A stretch of 64,000 nucleotides of DNA, taken from NCBI GenBank assembly GCA_905221605.1, contig CAJNDS010002239.1, positions 308,309 through 372,308 on the forward strand, written 5' to 3'. The DNA is from Symbiodinium natans (Eukaryota > Sar > Dinophyceae > Suessiales > Symbiodiniaceae). The number at the start of each line of letters is the position of its first letter. Within the stretch, counting starts at the first letter, position 1. Below the pieces are notes generated by a model that saw nothing but the letters and a program-made list of their open reading frames with translations, made no database searches and was not told the DNA's origin. Of the stretch, positions 1-10,985 are shown piece after piece. The position numbers and the translations under genes are program-made.

Positions 1-290
1 AGCAGGGTTTCAAACACACGGTTTAAAATCATGAAACACCAAAGGCCCAGGCTCATCAACGTTTAATTCAACTCAATGATTATTGGCCCATGGGTGTTTA
101 AGCTAAAGCATATTCTCCTTTCTTGCATGAACCGAGCTGATAGAAGTACACTCTTCATTCTTGGATTCGTTCGGCCACCAAATTTAAAACGTGCATAGTC
201 TAGTTCACGTGCTTAACATGAATGGAAGGAAGCCAGCTGCATTCCTTTAATTTCTGGCACGGAAACATGGGCAGGCGGGTACGAAGAGAG

Positions 291-332
291 AATGAAGGAC
301 AGCTATTGGGACAGCCGATGGGCCAATTGAGC
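291..332. repeat. Dispersed repeat, copy A
   Basis: This 42-bp stretch matches 20761-20802 at 38 of 42 positions. In one frame both copies read GQLLGQP(M/V)GQLS, and most differences are synonymous, so it may be a relic of a coding element. It has no other identifiable feature. Confidence 0.6.
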
Positions 333-1365
333 TTCGGTGCTCCAGAAGGAAACCTAGCGGCTGAGTTCCGCTTTCACCCATTATCTGATCAACATGCCGT
401 TGAGTCATGTATACATTTGTGTCATACTTTTAAATCAGGACTTAAAATCCAACGGCCGCTTAACAGGACGAATATTCTACAATAAGCTGACCTTCGTGCA
501 GTGGTTTGCTCTTTGAATTCGGGGAAATTAGTGCAGTCAATGTATTACCGTATCTCGGTCGTGTTGGGTCTGGAAGTCCGCGCGAGCATCCCATGAAACG
601 AAGGCCGTGAAAAACTCGCAAAGTTTCAACAGTCGCAAGCCGTGCGAATTCTTAAAGCCGATGCCTGATGCCTCAGCCGACCAGAAGAAGAAACAATGTC
701 CACGATTGATGTTTAGAAGCGCAGTAGGCTGCATAGGCCCTTCGGCTAGCTCTTTGAGAGCCTTGCTTTACGTGGCGGGGAGGAAGGAGCGCGGGATCTA
801 GGCCGGTGCATGAGGCAGTGCTTGCTGCGGTACGAAAGCGGGTCGCTGTTCGAAATGCGGAGTGCACGCGGCGCCTTGGCGAGACCGTTTCGCCAAAATT
901 TCTATTTTAAAACACAACCGAGCATTTTCTACTTTTCGACGGCTCTCCCTCAACATGCTAGTTTAATGCGAGTTATCCGGTAACTTTAAGAATTTAGATT
1001 TAAGAAGGGCCCGCTCCATTAGCATGTCCGTTTCATTGGTTTGATTGTTTAATGTGCACAAGTTTCCCGCCGCATGGTTTACAGGCGTGCATTTATGCGC
1101 TTGGTTTGTTGTGTTATGCGCATTTTCCCATGTTTTTTTAAGCCTATTTATTGTTGGCAGGATGAAAAGCGAGGGTTTTTGCACATGTATGGATGGCGCA
1201 AAAAATGTCGGCAACAATGAGGTCGCGACTGGCAAATTCGCTGGCTATTTTGCAGCGCTTTCTTGCGTTCGGGGCAAACAATCGGCCATTCTTAAAAACG
1301 CGAATTTCATGCTTTTTCTTACTTCGGGATGTTTTTGCTTGTGTTGGCTTTGTCGACCCGAAGAC

Positions 1366-1532
1366 CCCTGAATCCTAAAGACCCCCGAAGCCTAAAGACC
1401 CTGACCCCCTAAAGGCCCTAAAGCCTAAAGACTCTGAGCCCTCCAGATCATAAAGCCAACAGACTCTCTCCCTAAAAAGACCCCTAAACCCTGAAGACAT
1501 GGAGCCCTGAAAGATCCTAAAGGCTAACATGT
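1366..1532. repeat. Degenerate CCTAAA telomere-like repeats
   Basis: Repeated CCTAAAG, CCCTAAA and CCTGAAG units occur at irregular spacing. They resemble decayed CCCTAAA telomere repeats in an internal position. Confidence 0.55.
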
Positions 1533-3256
1533 GTTGCGGGAGTCTCTCAGAGTACACTGGCACAATTGCGCAAATGATGTAAACGCACTTTCCTAATTTC
1601 TTCCTGCATGACGAGCGTCAACATGCGACGGCAATGTACAAATCTGGTTAGTAGGGACTAAACACATTCGAGGATGTCAAGTGGTACACGAGATTCGTGA
1701 AACTCCTGCGGCAACGCGGGCGTCGTCTACATACACTCGAGGAGAATGCAAAGGGTATGCCGGGTATGCAGAACATGGCAGAAATCAGCAAGTGCAAGTT
1801 AACATTTGATTTCCATTATAACCAGCAGAAAACAAGGAAGGCCCATTCCAATAAGTCACCCTTTCGATGTGTTCAGCCTGGTTGATGCGTTTTATTTCAA
1901 ACAGATTTGCCCCCAGCTAGGATGAGGACGAGACATCGACTTGTGCACCAACTAGACTATCTCTATTCCGAAAGTGCCGAGAATGAAGTGTCCTCAAGCT
2001 GCACAAGTCGGACGTCAAACGAAGTCCCTTTTCCGATGCCCGAAGAGGAAAAAGGCTTTGAATCCTGCCGACGTCGTCTCGTTGGTGGAATGGGAGGGGA
2101 GAGGGGACAGGATCAGGCGCGCCTTGATCACATGTCGAAAGTACATGTCTAGATATGAATATTGTTTTGTTTTCGCGTAAGTCATGGATGGCACAACCAT
2201 CCTCAGATGATGGCTTCTATTGCGTGCACATCTTCGCTAGGTGAGCAAAGTTCCAGAAAAGATGGAGTTGCTCCTGTCAGGCAGAAAGAGCAAGGCTTCT
2301 TGGCAAGTCCACAGCACAGATTGCTGCGATGCATTGCGATGTTGCCATGATGAAGAAGTGTGAGATCTGTTGCAGGTCTTGGCCTGCCTTGTGGAGAGGA
2401 CAGCCGTGCTACGCAATTCAAGGTACACAAGTATGGTGAGCTAAAACCTTGTTTGCATCATTTGGTAGTTCCATTTATTCTGAAGCGAGAGATGAGAAGC
2501 CAATCAAGACTTCGGGAGTTAACTCTGTCTCTGCTAGGAGAGGATGGGCAGGTGCGCAGCACAGTGGGCGCTGCAGTCGCTTTGTTTCGGAGATGTGGCA
2601 GGTGGTTTGATGGCGGCTGTGTTCGTCAGGTCAAATGAGACTCGCGATTCTTCTGCTACGCGCAGCAGGCGCCCAAGTCACATCGAGCAGATGTCATGAA
2701 ATGCCCAAGGCTCCTTTTGTTCTTCTACACACATTCGTCCAAGGAAAGTTTAGTTGTTTACGTTCCAGGGGTCCTCACGGTCATTGAAATCGGGAGGCCT
2801 CCTCAACCATGGGAGCAGCATCCTTTGCTCCCTCCGCCTCGTGCGAACTCCAGACAAGAGCTTGGAGGCATCCTGTGAGAAGAGACCGTTTTTCCCAGAG
2901 AGCCTTACACAGTGAACAAGCGTTTGTTGCCAGGGGGCCCATCCCTGGGGAACGACATGCAGGTAGACTTGCAGAAAAGCGACGTGGCTGCCGGACCAGG
3001 CCAATAAGATTTTCTGGCATCGTTGTGCTTTGTGTGCTTTGAGGTCACAACAAGCACGAACCCCATTTCACATCGTAGCATTGTGCCAGACTCTCATTGT
3101 TTCAGGCCAGATGAGCTCAGGGGCGATGGCACCCGAAGTACCGCGATCTTCTCTGGAAGGAGCTGAAGACAGGCTGCACACTCTTTGCACAAAAAGTCGA
3201 AATTCTTCAAACTCAGACTTCCAGCTTCAACTTTTGGTTTAACAGTCTTACTTTGC

Positions 3257-3302
3257 ATCTCTCTTTCTCTCTCTCTCTCTGTCTCCCTCCCTCTCTCTCT
3301 CG
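3257..3302. repeat. CT-rich microsatellite
   Basis: Interrupted CTCTCT run with a few CCCTC interruptions. Confidence 0.8.
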
Positions 3303-4195
3303 CAAGCATCCCAACGACAACAGACCATGATCATTGCATCAGTGTATTTACAATCGCGGCAGTTGCTTTCTGTTCGATCAGAAGCAAAACGCCCGCGGCA
3401 TGGGTTTTGAGTTGTTCCTTTTGCCGGTGCACACTCCCTCAGCCTTCAGTGGTCCGCATAAAAAAACCAAAGCAGAGCGCATTTTCAGATTTGACTTGCC
3501 TTTCCATTTTCTTCTCGAAAGGCAGAGTCCGGGACTCTTGCGGGGGCGCTGCGAGAACGTGTTGTTTCAGCACCTTCCTGCTCGTTGACTCTACAAGGTT
3601 GTGTTGGGGTGCAACATGCAGCAACATGCTCCACTTGTTGAACGAATACGTATGGCAGCACGCCGGACGCATAAACTGGATGAATCAGGTACTGTCCCTT
3701 GCTGTGACTGGTTCAGGGTCTACTTGGTGGGGTTTGGTTGCTTGGCTCACTGCAGGGATTTCTCCTTGTTTTTTGGCCCTCGCCGCTCTTTCTGGGACCT
3801 TTGCTGGTGCCGCCACGTGCAGCCTGTGTTCTGTACATGCTTGTAAATCATATCTTTCGGTGTTGTTTTGTAGCAAACCAGTGGCAAACCAGAATAGCGA
3901 CACCTAATGGCAGGTGGTGGGGGATCAACGCAATTTTCAGTCAGGCTTGTCTGGGAGTTTAGGATTAAGGGATTTTGCGAAACTTAGCGTGCTTGTAGGT
4001 TCTCTGAGGTTCCATGCCCACGCACCCACAGCAAAATAAAGAACGCATCGCTCGCAACAGCACCCGCCTCACGCCGTCAAAGCAAATACGTGCCCTTGCG
4101 ATCCCTTGCGCCCGCAACAATACCTGCACCAAACCAGACAAGTGCAGCCCGCAGCCGTACCAGTAGCAAGCACAGCAATGTTATCCCGCACATCC

Positions 4196-4216
4196 ACACA
4201 CACACACACACACACG
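4196..4216. repeat. CA dinucleotide microsatellite
   Basis: About ten CA units in a row. Confidence 0.85.
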
Positions 4217-4810
4217 CGCAGCCAACTAATGCACCTGCACCAGCAAATGAAAACATCAAGTGCACCCCTCCGCACCCGAAACATCACAAGGGCGGCCCCT
4301 GCACCCAATGGGAAAGGCACACAGCGAAGAAACCCGGCACTCTTTCCATGGAAGGTAAGGAAGTCACTCTACAACTGATGCTGCTAAAAGACCACACATG
4401 CTCGTGTGCCGCATGGGGTTTCCCAAATACTTCTATAAAGCATCACACCCATGTTGCACAAACGTTGTCTCGCTTTTGGGAAAAGTAGCAAGCCAGGCTC
4501 TGAGCATCTCTCAGCGAAGTCTGCAACCGCTGGTGCAGGCGTGCATGGGTCGTGCAGGGAACCATCCACTCGGTTCCGCCAGCTCCGCCGGCCCCACCAG
4601 CAGTGAGTCTCAGAATTCCTCACAACGCTGACCATGGCTCGTGTGCTGCCTTACAGAGATGCAGAGCTGAGGCCCGTGAGGCCTCTCCCTACAGGTCCGC
4701 CTCCCCGGGCATGCGCCCGAGCGAGGCTTGGACTTCGGGCTCTTTGAGACTATGATAAGCTTCTTTTGGAGAATCCTTTGAGATCATCGGTGGTCTTCCT
4801 CTGCGGTGAG

Positions 4811-4957
4811 GCCAGGCCTTTCTACGAGCTGATGCGCGAGATGAGGGAGATGTGGAGCGCACCGAGCGCACCGAGTGCACCTCAACCGCTGCAACCTCCG
4901 CAAGCCGCGCAAGCTGCGCAAGCTGCGCAACCTCCGCAAGCTCCGCAAGCTGGCTGG
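4811..4957 (+). CDS. Candidate exon, Ala/Pro/Gln-rich (coiled-coil gene?)
   Basis: An open reading after the acceptor GCGGTGAG at 4810 begins ARPFYELMREMREMW, a helical stretch. It then runs into SAP repeats and PQAAQA repeats made by tandem CCGCAAGCT-type units. The minus strand is also open here as leucine/arginine repeats, but the helical start after an AG favours the + strand. It could be an early exon of the coiled-coil gene whose clearer exons start near 6.9 kb. That link is inference, and the right border is unclear. Confidence 0.35.
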
Positions 4958-5872
4958 ATTGCATGGGTTCATCTTACGAAGCCATCGCCTAGTGATAGCT
5001 TGTTGGCTTGACTTGATGGATCGCAAATCAGGTTGCAGGCGTCGCAGTTGCCATCACAAGGGCTCCTTGGCGCAAGATTTCAAGACGTGTCCGCGATGGT
5101 GTCCCTGAAGTGGCATCGGATTCTCTGGCAGCGGGGTAATTCGTGTCATCCAAGAGAACACGCGTGTTGAAATTGTGCAAAGCCTTCAGTGCTGGCTCTT
5201 GATGAGAGCCGATACGTGCTCCAAGACCCGGAAGCAAAATACAGCCGTACAGCCCCACCCATGACTTCACATGACTTCACATGACAGACACTTGTTCAAT
5301 TGTCTGAAGGCCAGGTGCCCCCAGTGCGGGAGCCCTGCCAGCACCAGGCGCTTGCAAACCTTGGGTTGCATTTTTGACTCGGCACGCGGCAGAGGCCCTG
5401 TCAGAGGCCCTGTAGGCGCTGTGGACCCAGGCGCCTCGAAATGGTGAGTGCGCAATATGAGTTGGTATGAGCAGTGTCAAGGACCGTCAGGGTATGAGAT
5501 GGCAAGAGTAGGAGATCGTATGAGATCGTAGAGGATGAATATGATGTCTGGTACGGGTACTCGGGGGGTTTGTCGAAACGCCCAGGCGCTGCAGATTGGA
5601 TCTTGGATTTAGACTGTGGATATACTTAGGGTTTAGGGCGAGGAGTTTTATAGGGGTTAGGGATGTAGGACATCCCTCTCGTTTGCCGCGCAAAACGGGG
5701 GTTAGTTGGTGGGGGATCGGTGGGGGGTTACGACCATGTTACACTAACTATGCCCAAAACACTGCTACTTACAACGTTTGTTTTTTTGCTTTTCGTACAT
5801 CATGATGCAAAAGGATGTGTGACAATTCTGGAACAAGACGCGCGCTGTCAACAACACTGGACTGTGTCGCGT

Positions 5873-5897
5873 GATTATTATTAAGTATTATTATTAC

Positions 5898-5931
<34 letters not shown>

Positions 5932-5954
5932 TGTATTTTTTTTATTATTATCAC

Positions 5955-6052
<98 letters not shown>

Positions 6053-6071
6053 GTATTGTTATTATTATTAT
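5873..6071. repeat. TTA trinucleotide microsatellite
   Basis: About 200 bp of TTA/ATT units, interrupted near 5930-5957 by a T run and a CAC. The poly-Tyr, poly-Asn and poly-Ile frames through it are repeat artefacts. Confidence 0.95.
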
Positions 6072-6803
6072 ACAACATGTTGCAGAAGAATTATTGATGT
6101 TTCTGCAACCAGATGCACTGTCACATGTGCTCATGCCATTTGCGATCATGCCCGAAACGCTGCTATTTGCAGCGTTTTTGCCTCTTTATACAAAGAAGGC
6201 CTCGACCACAAATCATGTAACCAAAAACCAAAGAATACTACACATGGTTCTAAAGCGCATTTTGCCCGCAGCTGTTTCGTGGGATGTTTTGCATCTTTGT
6301 CCTACAACTTAGTTTTGTTTGTAAGATGCAGAATACACGTGCAGACTAGTGCAAGTGTTGCCCCAAGTAAACCTTCTTTGTGCCTCTTCAGCAAGCCCTC
6401 TGCAACATCATTGTGTACCGAATCCTCTATGCCTGCCAATGAGTTTGATAGGTCGTGATGCAATCTACTAACCTTCTCCAAGTTGAAGATGTGCTATTCC
6501 ATCCCACATCTGAGCACTTCAAGCTCAGCCCACAGCCACCGACCGGACAGGTGCTCTGCAAAGTGCTTTGCCAGCGCCTGAAACGCAGCGAAAGCCATCC
6601 AAATCTGTGGAGGCGCGGCTGCGTGCCTGATATTATGCATATTCGGTTGAGTCGGTTAGGTGCAGGTGGCATGGAGTTGGTGGCTTTCCCGTGAAGTGCC
6701 TGTCCAGGTGCAAGCTGCCACTTGGCAATGAGAATGGCCCTGAACTGCCCGGTGGGATGACTTGAGGCAGTTGGAATGTGACAAGTCGCGTTGATTTCTG
6801 ATG

Positions 6804-6852
6804 AGTTCGCATAGGTTCGCACAGGTTCGCATAGGTTCGCATAGGTTCGCAT
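6804..6852. repeat. 10-bp tandem repeat (GGTTCGCATA)
   Basis: About five units, one with a C variant (GGTTCGCACA). It lies just upstream of a candidate coiled-coil exon, so it is probably intronic or promoter-proximal. Confidence 0.85.
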
Positions 6853-6865
6853 CTTGTCGAGACTA

Positions 6866-6950
6866 ATGTCGCATTTTCTGCATCCCGAACTGCGACAGTC
6901 CCAGGAGCTGGCCAGCCGTGACTTCTCCAGAGAGCAACTCCAGCTTCAGG
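6866..6950 (+). CDS. Coiled-coil protein, candidate exon
   Basis: First of a series of small + strand exons between about 6.9 and 11.0 kb that read as charged, leucine-rich helices and are best explained as one coiled-coil protein of unknown family. This one reads ELRQSQELASRDFSREQLQL. An ATG at 6866 opens the frame. An acceptor CTGCGACAG at 6898 is an alternative left border. The right border is likely the GC donor CAG|GCTATG. No enzyme motif is visible. A structural or cytoskeletal role is possible but only an inference from composition. Confidence 0.45.
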
Positions 6951-7226
6951 CTATGAAAACTGCAGTCCCAAATGCTGTATCAAAATGTTGTCGGTCGCCG
7001 GCCAAAAAAAGCCACGTGAAGCCACCATGAAGCCGAAGCCCAATATGCGAAATTAGAGAATATCTCCGAAACCCTTTGTTCGTACTCTGCTGCTGGTAGT
7101 TCGACTCAGCTGTGTTGAAAGCAGGACTTCCGGTCAAAACTCCAGGCCGGATGTGGTTGCGATTTGTCCACGTGTGCATTAGCCATGTGGTGCACATGCT
7201 GAGCATTGCTGAGCCACGTGTGCCAG

Positions 7227-7304
7227 GGTGCACGCCAGCTGCTGCCAGAACTTCGTGGCTGCCGCAGGGATTTGGACTCGGCTGTCCAGGCTCGAGACTG
7301 GGCA
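7227..7304 (+). CDS. Coiled-coil protein, candidate exon
   Basis: Opens after acceptor GTGCCAG and closes before a GTTGAC donor. It reads ARQLLPELRGCRRDLDSAVQ followed by ARDWA, with hydrophobic residues spaced as in a coiled coil. It continues the series that starts near 6.9 kb. Confidence 0.5.
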
Positions 7305-7393
7305 GTTGACAGCTTCTTTGCACCATTTTTCCACCATTTTGCAGATTTTTCACTCTACTCAGCCTCGTCGAGCATTTTGGGGCTTCTCACCAG

Positions 7394-7456
7394 TGTCAGG
7401 CCATTGAAGCGCGCTCTGGTGAGCTGCGACAGCGTTGTGCAGAGGCGTTGCTAGCT
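7394..7456 (+). CDS. Coiled-coil protein, candidate exon
   Basis: Opens after acceptor TCACCAG and reads QAIEARSGELRQRCAEALLA before a likely GTCTCT donor. It has the same helical character as its neighbours. The intron before it would be about 90 bp. Confidence 0.5.
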
Positions 7457-7650
7457 GTCTCTTGAAGCTTCAAGCTCGGCTTCTACATTGCAAGTCCTGC
7501 AAGGTCTGACGAAGTTTATTGTTTCAAGAGACGACAACAACTTTTCATGCATGAATCGGCCAATTCAAAGGAAGTGTGCTTCTGTGTCTCCTTTCGCAGC
7601 GTTTTATGTTGGGAGACCTTCTTGTAGTTCTTGTAGTACCCCACCATTCC

Positions 7651-7664
7651 CCCCCCCCCCTCGT
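7651..7664. repeat. Poly-C run
   Basis: A C homopolymer run of ten or more bases followed by a T-rich stretch. Similar C runs lie near 9530, 11752 and 45296. Confidence 0.8.
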
Positions 7665-7813
7665 GCACATTTTTTTTTCTAGCCTTCGAGGATCGGAAAG
7701 GGTCAGCTGGAGCAGAGCCTGTCGAGCAGTGCATTTGGGCGGGGGGAGGGGGTCTTTTGGGGGCCTTGAGGGTTTATTGTCTAAGCCGATTACTTCGGTG
7801 CAAGGGCGGATCC

Positions 7814-8191
7814 TCACGGGGAAGCCCCAAACCGTAAAGCCTGAACCCTGGTCGGGTACGAAGGCCATGCCGCTCGAGCTGTCAGCTTTTGATTGCCCTT
7901 CCTCGGAAAAGCCCTTCGGTAGTCAAAGGACACCTCAGCTTGGGTTGCCTCAGTCGAGGCACGAATGATCTCGCTGAGGTTCTGTCGACCAACGTTAACA
8001 CGACGGTGCTCTACTTGCATGTCCATTTCGTCCATTCCAATCTCGAGCATCCAACGTGCATGGTCGGGTCTGCGTTGTTGCCGTGTTTGCCGTGTTTGCC
8101 CAGCCTGTCTCGAGTCCGCATGCCTGCCGGTCACGCTGGTCGGGGTGTTCGGGCGTTTGAGTGTAACAGACGAAGATGTACCGCAGTACAA
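7814..8191 (-). CDS. Uncertain minus-strand ORF inside coiled-coil gene
   Basis: A 125-codon minus frame contains a plausible stretch, DEMDMQVEHRRVNVGRQNLS, followed by EIIRASTEATQAEVSFDYRR. No family is recognised. The + strand is also open across part of it (7889-8302), so one of the two may be chance. If real it would be a nested gene or a retroelement relic in an intron of the coiled-coil gene. Confidence 0.2.
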   Translation of the reverse strand: MYCGTSSSVTLKRPNTPTSVTGRHADSRQAGQTRQTRQQRRPDHARWMLEIGMDEMDMQVEHRRVNVGRQNLSEIIRASTEATQAEVSFDYRRAFPRKGNQKLTARAAWPSYPTRVQALRFGASP

Positions 8192-8529
8192 CAGAAAACA
8201 GCAAAGTTTGGTTGTAGTGGCGGCAGTGGTGTGAGCGTTGCCTGGAACAACCTGCTAAGTTGCTGTGCTGTTGCAGCTTGCTGGGTTTGCTGTAAGACTT
8301 AAGGGCCTGGGTTTCGAGCATTTCTGTTGAACGTTCGATTACGTAATTCCTTCAAGCTCTAAGCCCTAGAGGTGTGGAGCTGCATTTTCCTTGTTATACC
8401 TTCGGCAGGGAGGTGGGCAGCGTGTCTTCGCGAACCCGAGTCTGGGTCTGAACAAGTCGTATTCAGGACGTTCAGGCATAAATTCAAGCTATCAGTAGAA
8501 AGTTGGCCGGACTTGCCAGCATATTCAAG

Positions 8530-8575
8530 GGCGCCGCGGGAGCATGCGGGAGCTTCAAGCCGAAAACCAAATCTG
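8530..8575 (+). CDS. Coiled-coil protein, small candidate exon
   Basis: Opens after ATTCAAG and closes at a GTAGAT donor. It reads RRGSMRELQAENQI, a typical coiled-coil fragment. At 46 bp it is short, but the exons of this gene are all short. Confidence 0.4.
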
Positions 8576-8923
8576 GTAGATGTTTCGCGGCGACACGTCG
8601 AAGGAGCCTTGTCCGTTGGCTCTGACATGCAAGTGTGACATGCAAGCATGACGTGCAAGCGTGTCCACAGATGCGTGCCATCCCCACGGACTTGCGTGGC
8701 CACCCCTTGTGTTTGTCGTTCGAGCGACGCGCATCTATGCCGTGCGGAAGGAACAAGGAGCAACTTATTACACGAACTTTTGAACCCAAACAAGCAGCAG
8801 TCTCTTCCCGCAGCCTGCAACCTGTGGAGCCACACTGTTGAAGGAGTGGGAGCGAGGCTGCGTCATTGACAAATATGACTGTTGTGAAAGGAGTATTTTG
8901 TGCGAAGGCTAAAGCCCAAACAG

Positions 8924-8983
8924 TCATGTCCACCATGTGTTTTACATGCGAAGGCCGAGCGCGAGGCTCTCGAAGACTTTGAG
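8924..8983 (+). CDS. Coiled-coil protein, candidate exon
   Basis: Exactly 20 codons lie between acceptor CAAACAG and donor GTGCAAGT, ending in AKAEREALEDFE. Acceptor, open frame and donor agree, which makes this one of the better small exons of the series. Confidence 0.5.
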
Positions 8984-9080
8984 GTGCAAGTGGGATGGTG
9001 ATCAGAGGCACTCATCTCATATGGATGGAGAATGTGCCGTCAGTATCACATATCGCACACAGCTGGGAACCTCGCTGCAG

Positions 9081-9220
9081 ATATGCAACTCTCACTCTTT
9101 GGCAAAGGGACAAGCTCCGGAACTGCACATCCAGCAAGTGCATGTGGAGGCATGTGTCGTCTTGTCAGAGGTGCTGCGGAATCACTTGAACTCCGTTGAA
9201 AGCCTCAAGCAGGCGGGCCA
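9081..9220 (+). CDS. Coiled-coil protein, candidate exon
   Basis: Opens after CGCTGCAG and ends at a strong GTGAGT donor at 9221. It reads ELHIQQVHVEACVVLSEVLR and then NHLNSVESLKQ, an amphipathic helix. The phase at its end does not match the next exon listed, so a small exon may be missing between them. Confidence 0.55.
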
Positions 9221-9305
9221 GTGAGTGCATGAGTCGTGCGTGAATGCAGCAAGCTCAGCTGGCAACACATGGGCATGTTCGGGTTCGCTGTTTGTCCGTG
9301 GGCAG

Positions 9306-9383
9306 GCAGTGCTGACCCGTGAGAGGGACGTTCGCTTGCGGCTCGCTGGTCAAATCGAGGACTTTTGCCAGCGTCTTCTTCAG
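9306..9383 (+). CDS. Coiled-coil protein, candidate exon
   Basis: Opens after GTGGGCAG and ends before a probable GC donor (CAG|GCCTTC). It reads TRERDVRLRLAGQIEDFCQR followed by LLQ. Charge and hydrophobic spacing fit a coiled coil. Confidence 0.55.
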
Positions 9384-10552
9384 GCCTTCGGTCGAGAATG
9401 CAGACCGTAGCTTGCAGGTCGTGGGAGAGTGGGAGACTTGCTCTTCAACAATGTGGCTGTTGCATGTGTGGTGTCCGCTTTCTTGGCTTGTTTTCCAGAT
9501 CGTTGGCAGGCTCGCCTGACCCGGAATGCCCCCCCCCCCCCACACGGCCTTGGTGTGCGCAGGCATGGAGCAGCCAGGTTTTCGGGACAGCATCGAAAGC
9601 AGCAGACTTGACATTCGCAGATCGATTCTGACAACAATCTCAGGTGAAGGAATATCAAGGGGTACGGTCCAGCCTCGTTCAATGCCATATAGAGAAAGCT
9701 GATGCAGCCTCAACAAACATATTTCACGACAAATGTGTGTATTTAAATGTGTATAAGAATCTGAGAGCCCAAGCGGCCTAAGCCGTCCTGTGCCAAGACA
9801 TGCTCTCAGAGTCTCATCTGTCCGGGTTGCCCAACGCTGCTTGCCGGGCTGCGTGCCTGCAACAATGCTTTTGTAAGTGTGGCGCAGCGCTACTCAATGC
9901 TCTCGCTCTCTCGGTTTCCATTTGTTGAACCTTTCTTTTTTCTTAACTGGAAGTTCAAGTTTTTGTTTCGCCGGGCTCGCTGTCCGTAGTTCCCTCCGAC
10001 AGGCCGATGGAAGCAGTCACTCCAGCACGGCCGTGGCTCGACCGGCAGCTATGATGTGTAAGCTTGTAGAAAGATCGGGGTTCACTGTTGAGAGTATGAC
10101 GGAAGTTGAATAAGCATGGTGAGGGACGTGCATGATGCGTGGGAGCCGTGGGGGGCGGGAAGAGGGGATGGTTTCCGGATCCCAGCGCCTGGTTATGCCT
10201 GGTTACTGGTTCACCTTACCGTGGTTTAAGTAGTTCAAGTTGTGAGTTGGAGCTACGCCACGCTTTCACGAAGCGGCATGATAAATCCTAGCTGTGATGC
10301 TGAAGCGTCGAATGGTACCAGACTCTTGCTGAGTGCGACAGGCTGCTTTCCGTGCTGAGTTTCCAGACCTGCACGCAGCAGCAGATGCACTGTGTTCTCG
10401 TGCCTGTTCCTTACCGCAGGCTGGGTGATCAGTTGCAAGGGGAGCTTCTGTGCACTCCGGTGTACGTGCCGTGAACTGTTGTGCAGCTCAAGTTGTTCAC
10501 CGTGCACACTGATTCGAGCAGACACGACATTTGGTGGTTTAGAGCCTCTTAG

Positions 10553-10670
10553 AGGTGGAGGTGCCTATCGACGATGTGCCGTTCGAAGCCCGCATGCGGG
10601 CTGACAAGCTGCGGAGGCACCTCCTAAGTCACCGTGCTATGCAGGAGGCTTTCTGGGATTGCCGAGAGGG
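10553..10670 (+). CDS. Coiled-coil protein, late exon
   Basis: Opens after TCTTAG and reads VEVPIDDVPFEARMRADKLR, then RHLLSHRAMQEAFWDCRE, closing at donor GTGTGT. It ends in phase 2 and joins exactly in frame to the next exon at 10753 across an 82-bp GT-AG intron. That phase match is good evidence that both exons are real. The family is not recognised. Confidence 0.6.
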
Positions 10671-10752
10671 GTGTGTGGATTAGCAGCTAACAGTTTTGGC
10701 GGGCATCGGTAGCTAGAAGCTTGGGTTCGGGAAAATGCATCGAGCTGAACAG

Positions 10753-10850
10753 GCATGTTGTGGCCGAGCGGCTTCTGCGGGCCAAAGACATGTGCCTATG
10801 GCGAATGGAGCAGCATCATGCTCAGCTGGGGCGACAACATGACAGGACTA
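10753..10850 (+). CDS. Coiled-coil protein, late exon
   Basis: Follows acceptor GAACAG, in phase with the exon before. It reads HVVAERLLRAKDMCLWRMEQ and then HHAQLGRQ. The right border is not settled: a GC donor near 10830 (CTGGG|GCGACA) or a later site would give different downstream frames. Confidence 0.55.
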
Positions 10851-10882
10851 GATCATAGAGCCCGCGGCAGGCGTTCTGACAG

Positions 10883-10985
10883 AGATCCAGTTCTACCAGA
10901 GGGCCAGCTTAACTGCGAGACTAAGGCAAAGAAGGCAGCTGATTGCCGAGACCTCTGAAGGAGCAGAATGGATCCGGTGGCTCTG
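10883..10985 (+). CDS. Coiled-coil protein, probable last exon
   Basis: After acceptor TGACAG the frame reads IQFYQRASLTARLRQRRQLI and then AETSEGAEWIRWL before TGA at 10983-10985. A competing reading from acceptor GCGGCAG at 10870 is phase-consistent with a GC donor near 10830 and ends at TGA 10956-10958. Either way the gene appears to stop between 10.95 and 11.0 kb. Confidence 0.4.

Larger units (their letters stand above)
1..4480. other. Spacer with no supported gene
   Basis: Open frames here are short, overlap on both strands and show no recognisable family. The stretch holds one copy of a dispersed 42-bp repeat (291-332), degenerate CCTAAA units (1366-1532), a CT-rich run (3257-3302) and a CA microsatellite (4196-4216). 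A frame near 2500-2637 and another near 3110-3190 read somewhat like protein, but no splice pair supports them. Confidence 0.5.

Noticed and set aside
5041-5140. Possible exon after GGTTGCAG
   Set aside because: All readings on both strands are open and similarly protein-like, so no choice can be supported.
5769-6149. Poly-Ile, poly-Tyr and poly-Asn open frames
   Set aside because: They are readings of the TTA microsatellite, not genes.
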